Source of the DNA: Arcuatula senhousia
Lineage: Eukaryota; Mollusca; Bivalvia; Mytilida; Mytilidae
NCBI GenBank assembly: GCA_963971305.1
Contig: OZ020303.1
Location: 62,806,867-62,870,866, forward strand
Length of the DNA: 64,000 bases
Reading direction: 5' to 3'
This document shows, in pieces, positions 49,880-61,689 of this stretch. Numbering within the stretch: position 1 is the first letter of the stretch; each line of letters opens with the position of its first letter. The notes below the pieces were generated by a model, which saw nothing but the letters and a program-made list of their open reading frames with translations, was not told the DNA's origin and ran no database searches. Position numbers and translations under genes: made by a program.

Positions 49880-51140
49880 TCTTTTACATGTTGTTTATTA
49901 ATGTATTGTTCACGAAAAGGTGTGTAAAACGTGATACATTTTTACATCAAATATTTCTCTTCATCTTAAATGCTTCAGTAAGTACAAAAATAACCTACGG
50001 CTTTAGGATAAGAATATGTTAAAGCTGTACATATTGTGAATCATAATACTTTAATCGCATTTGTCAATTATAACCGACAAAAAGATCGGGACAAGTTAAT
50101 TTTCTTATTATTATTTTTTATACGAGGTTTGATACCATAGTCAAAATGACTTAAAATCGATATGTTTGATTTTTTCACATCAGTCGATTGATGATTCTCA
50201 GCTAGCTATATCAGTAACAGCGAGTGTTCTATAGAGAGTTCCTTTACCGTCCTTTCGATTGTTCTTGTGGTCTTTTGTCTGAGGTTCTCTCTAGTGTAAT
50301 TGAACTTTGATCTATTTGATTTTTATTGTATTTTGAGTTTTTGTGCTTTGTCCAGGAATATTGATAGGAAGAAGCCCTAGTTTAACCCCGCCACATTTTA
50401 TATGTGCATATCCTAAGGTAGAAAACCTTGACAAACCTTTTGTTTGTACTTGTTTTTTTATGTTTTCTGTTCCTTGTTTAGGAGGGGGTCTAACTGTGAC
50501 TATATCAGGACTGGATTTGAACTGTGTGCATTTTATTTAGACCATGGCCATGGGCCAATTGCAGAACCGCGAGCAGCGCCTACTTGCCTCGTAGAAGGCT
50601 ACTGGCCGTTGTCCATTGTGTTTTTTCTCAATTGCCGCTTGCTATGTGAGCTGTGTCCACATCTCGTTATTTTCCATTCTGAGATACCGCAAATTGAAAA
50701 CAATCTCATTTGCAGTACATCATATTCCCATTAGAAATAAATAGTCAAGGTCCCGGATATACATGATCATAGACCTTGCAGATGGAATTTTGAAATGCGA
50801 GGAGTTTGTATATAAAATGCTGATTTGTAGGATATGCACATATAGATTTTGTACTAGTACTTTAATGACCCGAAGCAATAAAAACCCACACCGATGATAT
50901 CAAACAGCAGTACAAAGAGTGAAACTTTGGTGACTTATACTAGGTTTAAAATACTTTTTATGTGATGATATCCTTTCCAACTTTAAGAAAAATTTTAAAC
51001 TCTTTCAGGCAAATTTATTCTGCTGCTTTCTATTATTATTAAGACGTTTTGTCATAATAGACATCTCGCATTGGCCCAAAACTAAAAATACAATCCATAA
51101 AATTCATAGAGTTTTGTTTTGTCTTCCCTTACTGAATTGG
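49880..51140. other. AT-rich region upstream of gene B
   Basis: The missing first exon of gene B may be here, but I could not identify it. Around 50555-50660, 'GAGCAGCGCCTACTTGCCTC' and 'GTTGTCCATTGTG' resemble 56795-56870, a shared dispersed repeat. Confidence 0.4.
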
Positions 51141-51149
51141 AAATTAGCA

Positions 51150-51360
51150 GCGCGACGGGTGTGCTATAGCAGGCAGGAAGGAGCACCTGAGTTCACTCTT
51201 GCTACGACTTGAGTTCGCGTTGTTGAATTTTTTTCGGTTGATTTTGTGTTTTATGTTTCTTCGTGATGTTCTTTTTCGTGTTTACCGGTTTTGTCGATGC
51301 CTTTTCGGACTTTTGACACTCGACTGCTTCATTAGTGCCTTTGTGCTTCTTTGCTTCAAT
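51150..51360 (+). repeat. Dispersed repeat, inverted relative of 34960-35165
   Basis: 'GGGTGTGCTATAGCAGGCAG', 'CGTGTTTACCGGTTTTGTC' and 'TTAGTGCCTTTGTGCTTCTT' match the reverse complement of the copy in the UPF0489 gene. No coding function. Confidence 0.65.
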
Positions 51361-51499
51361 CATAACCAATCCCAAAATTATCAACGAAAGACTTATTTCT
51401 GTACATAAATCAATAAACAAAACTAGAAAAATGTGAGCAGCTGCTAACAAAAAATACTCCCGCCCCCAAACACCCATCAGATCAAATTTTAAAATAGAA

Positions 51500-52445
51500 G
51501 GCTTATATCTACATTATTTCACAAATATTGTGTGAAAGTTTCATGAAAATCCATTGAGGGGTTTAGGAGGAATAGCGGATAAGAGATGGTACCCCCTTGT
51601 TGTGTAATGGCTAAGTCCATGTTTCCTTTGGAAACTCCAAAAATCAATCAGATCATTTTTTTCAAATAGGAGGTGTTTATCCACATAACGTCACAAAGAT
51701 TGTGTGAAAGTTTATGAAAATCCCTTGAGGGGTTTAGGAGGCTTAGGAGTTGCGGATAAAAGATGGTACCCAATTGATGTGTAACGGCTAAGTCCATGTT
51801 TTCATTTGGAAACCGTACCTCATTGGTGTGTAACAGCTAAGTCCATGTTTTCATTTGGTAACCGTACCTCATTGGTGTTTAACGGCTAAGTCCATGTTTT
51901 CATTTGGTAACCGTACCTCATTGATGTGTAACGGCTAAGTCCATGTTTTCATTTGGTAACCGTACCTCATTGGTGTGTAACGGCTAAGTCCATGTTTTCA
52001 TTTGGTAACCGTACCTCATTGGTGTGTATCGGCTAAGTCCATGTTTTCATTTGGTAACCGTACCTCATTGATGTGTAACGGCTAAGTATATGTTTTCATT
52101 TGGAGAACCAAAAAATCAATCACACCAAATTTAAGATAAAAGGTGCACATCTACATTATGTCACAAAGATTGTGTGAAAGTTTCATGAAAATCCACCAAG
52201 GGGTGTAGGAAGAGTTGCGGATAAGATATGGGTACCTCTCGTTGTGTAATGGCTAAGTCCATGTTTTCCTTTGGAAACCCCCAAATCAATCAGATCAAAT
52301 TCTAAAATAGAAGGTGCACATCTACATTATGTCAAAAAGATTGTGTGAAAGTTTCATGAAAATCCACCAAAGGATGTAGGAGGAGTAATTGAAGGACGGA
52401 CGGACGGATACTCATTTCACTACTTTTCAAGCGGGGGTATAAAGA
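51500..52445 (+). repeat. Interspersed repeat containing a 49 bp tandem array
   Basis: Units with 'TGTGTGAAAGTTTCATGAAA' and 'GGATAAGAGATGGTACCC' occur at about 51530, 51700, 52170 and 52340. Between about 51780 and 52100 a 49 bp unit (GGTAACCGTACCTCATTGGT, GTGTAACGGCTAAGTCCATG, TTTTCATTT) is repeated about six times. The element ends near 'TTTTCAAGCGGGGGTATAAA'. No ORF. Confidence 0.8.
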
Positions 52446-52604
52446 TGACAGGCTTGAAAGTTCATAACTTTCAAGTATAGTATTCAGTGAAACCCAGGCC
52501 GCATAACCTCATCCGGTTCAAAAGTATTTGATCATTCGGACTACATGGAATGCAAGTCAATTATATAAAACGATGCATTGAAATGATCGATATTTTCGAT
52601 TATT

Positions 52605-53154
52605 TTATACAGAACTATATAGTCGAAGTAGGAATATCGATTTCCTGTTGCATTTATAGGCAATTTCAACCCAATGGACAATTTTGAAGAGCTTACTTAG
52701 CTGAACAATATGCAATTGAAATAACTTCAATATCTTATTTAGTTCTTGAGATATAAGACGAAATAAGTGCAAAATGCAGAAAAAAATCAAGAAAAGGGAC
52801 AATAATTCCAACATGATTTGTTTGAATTTCTTCCAAATTATAGGGTAGATAGATCTTGACGTGCAAATCACTTTTACCTTATGCGAGAATTTTGAAATCT
52901 GTCACCGTTTTTGAGATATTAACAAAAAAAAACTGCTGCTTTACGCCCCTGTTCTATTTTTAACGGTGGCCATGTTTTTTATCGGATCAAATTAAAATGA
53001 GGATCGTTTGTAGACAACGTGTCATATATCATTCCTATCAAGTTTCAGTCAAGTTGGTTCAGTTGTTTCAGACAAGAAGGTTTTTGAAATCGTTTACAGA
53101 CGACGGACGCATAGTGATGGCATAAGCTCACATGTCCTTTGGCCAGGTGAGCTA
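52605..53154 (-). repeat. Truncated GCTCACCTGG repeat, reverse copy
   Basis: The right end 'AGTGATGGCATAAGCTCACA' and GGCCAGGTGAGCT is the reverse complement of the element start seen at 375 and 2095. The body matches the 375-1400 version (AACATGGCCACCG, TAAAAATAGAACA words). The distal AGGCTCCTGGGAGCC end is missing. Confidence 0.75.
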
Positions 53155-55480
53155 GAAAGGTTTTTGATATTTTTTCTAACCCCTGACTAAAACCCTGCAT
53201 GGGTGAATATTTCTGCCCTTATGTACCCCAAGCTTCTAAAATGTAAGCATTTGATGGAAGATAATCAGTACAAATGGTAGAGGCGATATAGTTGTGACAC
53301 TGTGACACCATTTCTCACTTAGGATAGGTTCACAGTGGATAGGTTGTCTCTTTCACCAATGGAATCAAAGGAGATAATGTGTTTTTAGCTGTCCTTTTCA
53401 AGTAAATATTGTTAATTTTGTTTCCATTTTCCATCTTATTTTGAAACCACTGTGTCAATTAATGGCTGCTGATCCACTTATATAAGTAACCACAAGCCCA
53501 GTTATCACACTTCTCTGGCACTAGTCTTACTTAAAAATTGTCTCACTACATGATTTCTTTAATTTTATTGTACTTGGCTGATAATTACTATGCTCAATGT
53601 TGGAATTGTCTTTGTATTATGCTTGATATGCTAGGATGGTAATATGAGTATTTTTTGTGTCCTTTAAGAAAAATGCATATCCAGCCAGCGAGTTTTTATT
53701 GATGATCACTTTGATATTTTGTACAGGCACACATTTAAAGAATGCGTATTTATTTACATTGGTTAACAAATATATGCATATATACTTGCTTAAAATGAAT
53801 ACCTGTCATTTTCTTTATGATGAGTAATAAATATTGTAAGTGTCTTTTCGATGTAACACATGATGACGTTCCATACCATGTCAGATTTTGAAATAGCATT
53901 GATAAGCCATCGGTATGGGCCACATTTGGCCCCCTATTTTATGAATAAATAAATCTAAAGCAAATGCACTTTATATGGTTCAAATTCATGAGTATACTTT
54001 CAGTTTTCAAAAATCGAGAAAAGATTTTTAAAGGCCTACGCCTACGTGACCCAGGGATTTCTTAACTGATTTAGACTTAAATTGGAGTGAATTTTAGAGT
54101 TAATAACTAAACTTACTGGGGTCAAGAAGGCGGGGGCATCTAAAAATGGAAAAATTAACCCAAAATTTGTCCAATTTCAGCCATTGTAACGGTAATCAAA
54201 CATCAACTTATCAATGAAATGTCAGATGATATGCTTGAAAAAGTATTGGAACAAGTTTGTTCATTCACTTGAACTTCTCAATAGCATAAGAAATCTTCTC
54301 CATATCAATTTTGTAATTTTTTATCAAAGAGGGGGCCAAATATGGACCTTGTTCTTTTGACCGTTTATAATGATTTCGGAAAATAATAACATAAATGTTA
54401 TGTGTTTATACTCTTTTGTATACTATTACCTATGTATTTTTACTTTGTACATACACATATAAAAAAATAAGAAAAAAGTGTAACCGTTGAATCATATAAA
54501 AAGGGGGTGGGGAAAATCCAAGGAGCTTTATCAAATTCATTTATTCCACATCAAACCATGACGCTGTGCAATAAAGGGACTGCTTTAAGCACCCGTATTT
54601 ATGTTTGTCTTAATGGCAGCAAGAGAATATTTAGGTGGGGGGGGGCTCTTTTGTCGAAAAAATGGATTGGATTTACCGGTAATCATTGAAGCATGGCCAG
54701 AGTGGGCCCCTGTTTGCCAGTCAGTCTGTCCCTCCCCTTTTCGAAAGCTTGAGATCTGGATCTGCCACAGGACACTTGACATTGCTGATTTCGTAGTGTT
54801 GTTTTCTTCTGTGTCTTTTAGCGGTTTTGTTTTGTTTTATTCGGGTGCCCCTCTTAGGTTTTACATATTAAGCGACAATTTTACATATACATAGTTTCAT
54901 AGTTTTATTCCCGGTATAGAATTGAAAAAAAATCAAATGTATATTATAGCGAAAATTTCTATAAGTAGTGAATGTTGTAATACCTTATTGTGACGTTTCT
55001 CTCACATGTTTGAATAATTTATGTAAAACATAACATAACTAACTACACATCAGATTTAAATTCGGTCAAGACATCTTTTCTTACACGATTTTCCAAGTTT
55101 TCTCTAAGGCATCCCCTTTCTAGGCCTCACAGTATGTACACGAGTCAATTTTCAAATTATTGCCAAGAGTTTTTGCAACGTTGTTGACGCTAAACTCTAA
55201 ACCATTTGTGTATAACACATTTTAGCAAATGTCTTCCATTTGCTGGTTTTGGATTGAGCTGTGATGTTATATAAGTTGTCGACGTGTTCACTCCCAGACA
55301 TAGAACAGTTCTAGTTTTGTATTTGAAACCTTGTTCAATATTTTTGATTTTGAATTGCTCTTCTCGTCAGACATATTAAGTAGTTGAAGATTTTGTTCGA
55401 TATTTTTTGGCTTTATAATGAGTGTGCTCCTCATTTAATTTAGTCGAGGCAAAAAAACCAAGTAGATTAATCCCGCAACA
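53155..55480. other. Gene-free intergenic DNA
   Basis: No exon is supported in 2.3 kb. A poly-G run (about 54635) and a short fragment of the dispersed repeat (54790-54850, TTTTAGCGGTTTTGTTTTG) were the only structures noted. Confidence 0.5.
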
Positions 55481-55488
55481 TTTTATAT

Positions 55489-56624
55489 ACTAGGCAAAAA
55501 AAAAAAAAAGAAACGTTACACTTATATTTCATTTGATAAAATTTATATAACAAACGAAAAGTTGAAATTTCCATTGAATAAACGTAAGTTTGGTCATACT
55601 GAAGAGATAAAAATCCAGTATACTTAATTTTAAATCAAATTTAACATCTCTTTAAGGTTTTACCCAGATATTTGTTCCGGACTAACCATTCATTGTGAAT
55701 ATCTGACAGCATTTCGATGAATATAAAGTTGAATTCAGTATTGAGGGATATTTAACCACCTGTAAAACTACAGGGATGGGATATTTGCAACGGTTTCCGG
55801 TGCGTTTTGATTATTTCTAAACGTTGTTCAGTAAAATTAAAAATGATAAAATGTTGATAATTACAAAATTTCTGTTTAAATTGGATTCTTTGGTTAAATA
55901 AAGGCGTTTCTTACTTATCTTTGTCAATTTTATGCATGATACAAATCGTTCACGCCATAACGCGAAAGTAACGTAATTCAGAGGACGTCAATTTTAAACA
56001 TTGACGTCAGCTTTGCGTGACTGCGTACGTATAGTTTTTATGAATATTCGATTGAAATTTGATCCATTTACACGAGTTAACATTTTGCAGTGTTAACGAA
56101 GTGATTACGAAGAAAAATAAAGCGGCAACTTCTGATCTAAACTCGCGTTAGTTATGGTATTCTGCTACTTCCGGTCTTACCGATTGTTGTACTGCTACAT
56201 CTGACACGAGTCTCTGGTCTATGGATAGTTGTTCTAAAGACTTTTAAATGATTTGTAACCCGTATTTCGGTCATTCCTGAAACCAACACGAAAGTAGAGA
56301 TTTTCTTCAAATTTTTACGTTAAAGTAAAGTGCCCGACCTTCAATTTCTCAAACTTTCTGCTTTTGTTAACTGTGATATTTGTAACATTAAACCACCAAA
56401 ATCACTATCTTAATTGAACTTTTGACACGTAAAATTTTAAAAGTTCCAATTTTTGTCAAAAGTGAAAAATGACGTAACGTCATTTTCAAGTCCGCCTCCA
56501 ATACAGATACGCGACCGAAAAACCCGTTTAATTGCATAATATTTACATTAAAAATTAAAACCAAAAATGTTTTGAAAAAATCTTAAAAGAAAACCAATGT
56601 AACGTTTCTTTTTTTTTGCCTAGT
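55489..56624. mobile_element. 1.1 kb element with A-rich inverted ends
   Basis: The left end ACTAGGCAAAAAAA...GAAACGTTACA is the inverse of the right end GTAACGTTTCTTTTTTTTTG / CCTAGT. TATA-type sequence flanks both sides, so a TA duplication is possible. No ORF; it appears non-autonomous. Confidence 0.75.
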
Positions 56625-57020
56625 ATATGTGTATGTCGCTCTGTGTGTCTTAAGCGAGAAATCTTTGTCAAAGCTTTTTGTTGTTTTTCTCCTCTTGATG
56701 TTAATTGATTTATGTTCAGTAATGGGGTTTTCACTTATAATATTATATATATGGAATATTTTGTATTATGTTTTTAATTTATGCCAATGCAAGTTAGCGA
56801 GCAGCGACCACTTGTCACATTGTAGGCTCTTGGTCGTCATCCGTTGTGGATATTTTAAAATTGCCGTTTGCTTATGTAAGTTTCATCATGCATCTAGTTG
56901 AAATTTCAACTTTTGTCTTTACATGTCTAATGAGTCTTTAATACATGTATTAGACGAAATCTTCGCTTTAAACCTTTGTTAAAATGTTGTTATGAAATGA
57001 AATAAAAACAACTATAAACT

Positions 57021-57026
57021 TTTATT
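57021..57026 (-). terminator. Possible poly(A) signal, gene C
   Basis: AATAAA on the minus strand about 100 bases past the gene C stop codon. Confidence 0.4.
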
Positions 57027-57123
57027 GCAGTAAATTGTTTCATATGGTACTATAATAAATAAGACAAGGTCCATCACCGTTGATTTTTAAAAAGTGATTA
57101 TGTTAAATATTGTCTGATCACTT

Positions 57124-60100
57124 CTATAGTTTTGTTGTTTCTTCTTCCTCACACAATAATGAATTTCCATTACACATATTTTCAGAAATTTCGATTCCAT
57201 TATTGTCCATTGAATGCAACGGGTTATCTTCAGTAATACTGTTAGGTTTGGCAGGACTTCTTCTGATTTCTAATGTATCACTATTTTCATAATACTCATT
57301 CATTTTCCGGTGATCATTTTGGACTTCGTCAATCATCTCTTTATCATGTATAATTGCAGGGGCATTATCATAATCTGCGATTGTGATATCACCTCGCTCT
57401 TCCTGAACATTGCCAGAATCTTCACCATCCTTATCAGCAATGTTACTGTCAGCATTTATAGCCATTTCGTCATCAGGTACAAAATGTTTGTTGAGCGAAT
57501 CGTTGTTTTTCGACCCCTCTGCTTTGTTTTCGTGAGTTTCATCGTCACTCATACAAAGTTCGTCCTTTTCACAAATGCTTTCAAGATTGTTTTGACTGCC
57601 TCTTTCCTTGACTGCATCTGTATCAGTAATTATTATCTGTATATCTCCATTTAACTGGGCTCCATGTTCTTCCTTGTCAGGCAGCTGGGCGAAGACATTG
57701 GTATTACATTCTACTGCATCCGAATAACGAGGAGCTAACACACCTCCAGTCACAACCTAAAACAGAGGTTGGAGGTGAAATTCATGGCAAAGTTAAGTAC
57801 TGTATAGAGATTTAATAGCCGAACAATCAGGAACTCCTAGAGTTCCTACATATGTCAAATTCAAAACATGGCTTTTTTTCTCGTGAACGGATATGTCAGT
57901 TTTGATAATAATGAAAAAACAGTCATGTATTACATGTATTAGGTAAAACTGAAATTTGACAGTATTATAACATTGGTCATTTGACTAAAGCAACAGCTGA
58001 TTTATTTTTCAATATGACAATACAACTTAGTCATTTGAATCTGTCGACTGGTATTAAATAAGCTGACTCTCACCCAGATGTGTACCTTGTTTGTGAAGCA
58101 TAAGCTTAAACCAATTTCTTGACCACCAAGGTAAAAAAAAATCCAAGCGAAATTCAGTTTATATTAAACAATTGATTTGATATCACCCTTTCAGCTATAT
58201 GTTATTTATATAATACTTAAGTGATATTTGTACAAGTCATGCGTCATTCTTTTGCTTAGTTATTTGGTTACACTTGTCGTTGCTTGTTTTATTGTTATCA
58301 TGAGTAGATCCTTATGCTCTCTTTGAAACTGGACTATTTGAGTAGAATATCATTTTTCGCATATCTTTCCATTTGTTAGTACTTCAATATAATCTTATTT
58401 ACTTACTGGGTTGTCGTTAAAACTGACTTTAGCTCTTTCCTTTCTCTTTTTCTTGATATCTCTTCTAAAAAGAAAAAAAATCAAGTGTTAAAAGCAATTC
58501 TAAGTCTACAAGAAACATTTGTTCGTTAGATTGACTCATTGGTATTAGGACTGTTGTTACCGTAATATGCTGCCAGAAACATGTTTGTAAGTATGTAACG
58601 ACAAGATATATTAATGAACACTGAAACTATCCATTTTTGTGTAAGACACCTCGTTAATTCTGACTGAAAAGGATTGTTTTTTTTTCTAAGAACATTAACT
58701 TGTTGGTTTTCGTAGTTTTGACAAGAAAACGACCAACAACCTCTAGCAGAAAATATTTGGTATATAATGATATCTGCACCGGAATCAATTTCTTAATTTG
58801 TACCTGATTCACCTGATACAATTTTATTCTTTTTTTCGTCTTTTCAAATTGTTGGACTGAGTTGTTATTAAGGCAGATGGGGTGTCTATCACTGAGCATC
58901 TTTTTTGCATATCTATCATGATTTTAGAATTTATAATGCTTGTTACTCTAATTGATTTCTATTGGGCTAGGTAAAGATAAAAAATAATAATAACAACAAA
59001 AATTTGGATTAAATGCACCTTTTTTGCGAATTTCAATATTTTCCCGTACTTTTGAAGGGGAAATAATTTGTATAGAAATTATAGGGAAAAAACACATTTT
59101 TCACTTTTGTCAAAAATTTTGATGGTGAACTTTATTTTTTATTTAGTATATTTAAAAACCATTCGAAAACAAAGATTTTCACAAATTTTAAGAAAAATCT
59201 ATGGAGTGAAATTTTTTAGGAAAAAGAAATTTGAATTTTCTCTATTGATCCTATTTTCAAAGTCGTTTCTACAAAAATTCTCGTGGTGAACTTTTAATTT
59301 TATTATGGAGATTTAAAGTACCAGTCTAGGGCTAACTGTGGTCAAAATTTAAGAAAATTCTATGGATAACTTTTTAGACACCCCATCTACCTTTGAAAAT
59401 GTGTATTCAAGTTGATGCATGTAAGAAGGTGGTGGTATATGTCCTCAGGCCAATACTAAAAGTGTCAGACATACAACTAACTATGTCATTATACATGTAT
59501 AACAACATTACAATTTAATGGCTACTGAATTGTTGGTTTGCATAACTTAACTTCTGGTTTACATACACAATGTAATAATTTAGGACTCCAACACAAACAT
59601 AAACTATTAACGTATGCATTTTTGTCATTTTATTTTAGTATGTTTAAAAGTTAAGAAATAAATTATGTTTCTTGGTTCTAAATATAAAAAATAACTGATA
59701 GAAAAAAGATTTATTACTTTTGAAATGTTTTAATTAAAACAAAACACTGAGGCGAAACAGAGTGACTAATTAAACTAGGTCAGGGGGCTGAATAACTAAA
59801 CCAAATAATGATATGAATTTTTATGCAAACTAGCACTTTATTTGGGTTCATTTAGGTCAGAAAGGGTCGTTTCTTCCCACCTTTCATATGGAATTCACGT
59901 GTCTAATTAAACCTTTTCTCGTTTCAGAAAAGGTAGGTCTGTGACATCTGGGCATGCTGTTGAACTTTTTGAGCTATCTTGATGATCTTTATTATGAAAT
60001 GGACTTTTGCTTTAAACGTTTTTGCTTATAAAGATGTATGTTATTGGCAAAGTGTGTGTCAAAAACATTATACCAGATATTATTTGCCTTGTATATATGA

Positions 60101-61685
60101 TTTTGCCAGATAAGGGGATGCTGTTGATATACTTGACGTACCCCCCCCCCTCCCCCCAAAAAAAAATAAGGAACAAAACAATTATTTTTTCATTATACCT
60201 ATGTACTTACTTTTTCCAATATTTGGCATAGCATACAAAAGCAGCAACTAGCAATGAAACAACTACCAAGGGGACGATGATACCAATAACTATGGTAATA
60301 TCATCAGACACTTCCTCATAAGTGGTGAACAATGGTGTATGATTTTTGATGAAATCTAACGCCGTATCATTGTGGTTTGTTATTAGTTGTTCTTGATGGA
60401 TAGAGCTGGCAATTGTTTCGGAAGCAGACGTTACTGCGGAAGCCAGCGTTTCGTTTGCCAACGTGATGGTAGAATTGAACAAATTGGAAGCCGTTGCGCT
60501 ACTAGAATAAGTGTCTATTCCATCTGCTATGGATTCACTAAGCTGAGCAAACGATGTTGAAGCGAATGATTTCGAAGGCGACATATTTTCGGTATAAAGT
60601 GAGTAGCCGACTTGTTCAATAAAGTTCTTTGATGAAGAAGTCACAAAAGACGTAGCACTATTAATGGTGTTTTCACTTGAAATTATGCTTTTAACATTAA
60701 GACTTCTCGTTCCAAATAAGTTAAAAGCAGTAGTATAACTGGATGAAAGCATGTTATAAGAATCTGCGAAAGAAGCCGTGAAAGCATTTGAAAAATATTC
60801 AAATGTTGAATTTTGCACAGAGTTATAAATTGAAGGCAAAGGGTCCATCAAGTATCTTAAACTTTCACTTGGATTCATTACAGTAGTAATGTCTTTAGCT
60901 CCCCTTTCCACGGTAGAGCTCAAAATGTTAAAAAATTCATTGGATGATAGAGTCGAATTCAGACCTTCAAAGTCATTATACGTCTCCGATGTATAGTTGA
61001 TAAAGGAACTATAACTTTCACTGGGAAATATTTTTGAACTGAGACTGTTATTGTCCATGAATGGCGTAGACCCCGCACTGCTGTGAAAACCGCCATCAGA
61101 GGTACTTTGTATTCCTAATCCAAGTGTATCATTTTTTATTGAATCTAAAAAGCTTTCACTGATAGTAGATGTAATACTTGAACCTTTATACGTTTCCGAA
61201 GGCGTTGAAATAATTTTTATACTGCCAACAGGTGGCATAAATGAACTAAAATCACCCGACTCAAAAGGTGACTCCACCATTCTGAATGAATTAATCAGTG
61301 GAGTCGATTGCAAACTGAGGGAGTTTACAGCCGTAGAAACTGAATCATTCCAATGTCCAAAACTTGATGCAAGCATGTTAACACTTGTTGGCAGTAAGCT
61401 TTGTCTAAGGTTCATTCCTGTAACTGTTGGTTCTAATGGTAGGCCAAAGCTGTTTACAGAACCATCGGTAACAGCTGAACCGGATGTGTGTAGCATGGTT
61501 GATGAGATGTCCATGGTCGTCCATGGATCTACAAAAAGGTTTAATAAAGGTATTAGTAAAATTACCAAACTGATGTGATCAAAGAAAAATGACACGAGAA
61601 TGCAAAGCCATACCAGAGGAATTGAAGATCTTAGGGTCAGGTAGTAACACAACACACAACGTGGTTACTAGACACAATTTGGATA
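57124..61685 (-). CDS. Gene C: mucin-like single-pass membrane protein
   Basis: Exons in transcript order: 61685-61614 (tentative), 61528-60211, 58464-58407, 57756-57124. In frame they give about 692 residues, 5' incomplete. The tentative exon encodes a hydrophobic segment (SKLCLVTTLCVVLLPDPK) that could be most of a signal peptide, but no ATG was found with it. The 439-codon exon is rich in Ser and Thr, has many N-glycosylation sequons (NDT, NYT, NST, NET, NHT, NMS), and no cysteine before the membrane helix. It ends with that helix (VIGIIVPLVVVSLLVAAFVC). A 58 nt exon supplies a very basic segment (RDIKKKRKERAK), then a 210-residue acidic tail follows (EKDELCMSDDETHE, ADKDGEDSGNVQEE), ending in EEEETTKL. 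The TM-basic-tail exon layout and phases (2, then 0) equal those of A and B, but the sequences do not look alike. Family not recognised; probably a glycosylated surface protein. Confidence 0.65.
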
Positions 61686-61689
61686 CTGT

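Noticed and set aside
54601..54894. 97-codon frame on the plus strand
   Set aside because: It crosses a G run and a dispersed repeat fragment; no family similarity seen.
57310..57654. 114-codon plus-strand frame opposite gene C tail
   Set aside because: Shadow of the minus-strand exon, which has matching splice sites and phase.
61529..61655. Continuous reading of gene C upstream of 61528 as a long hydrophobic N-terminus
   Set aside because: The apparent start is TTG, and a good acceptor (CCTTTTTGTAG) precedes 61528; a short intron with an upstream exon is favoured, though not proven.
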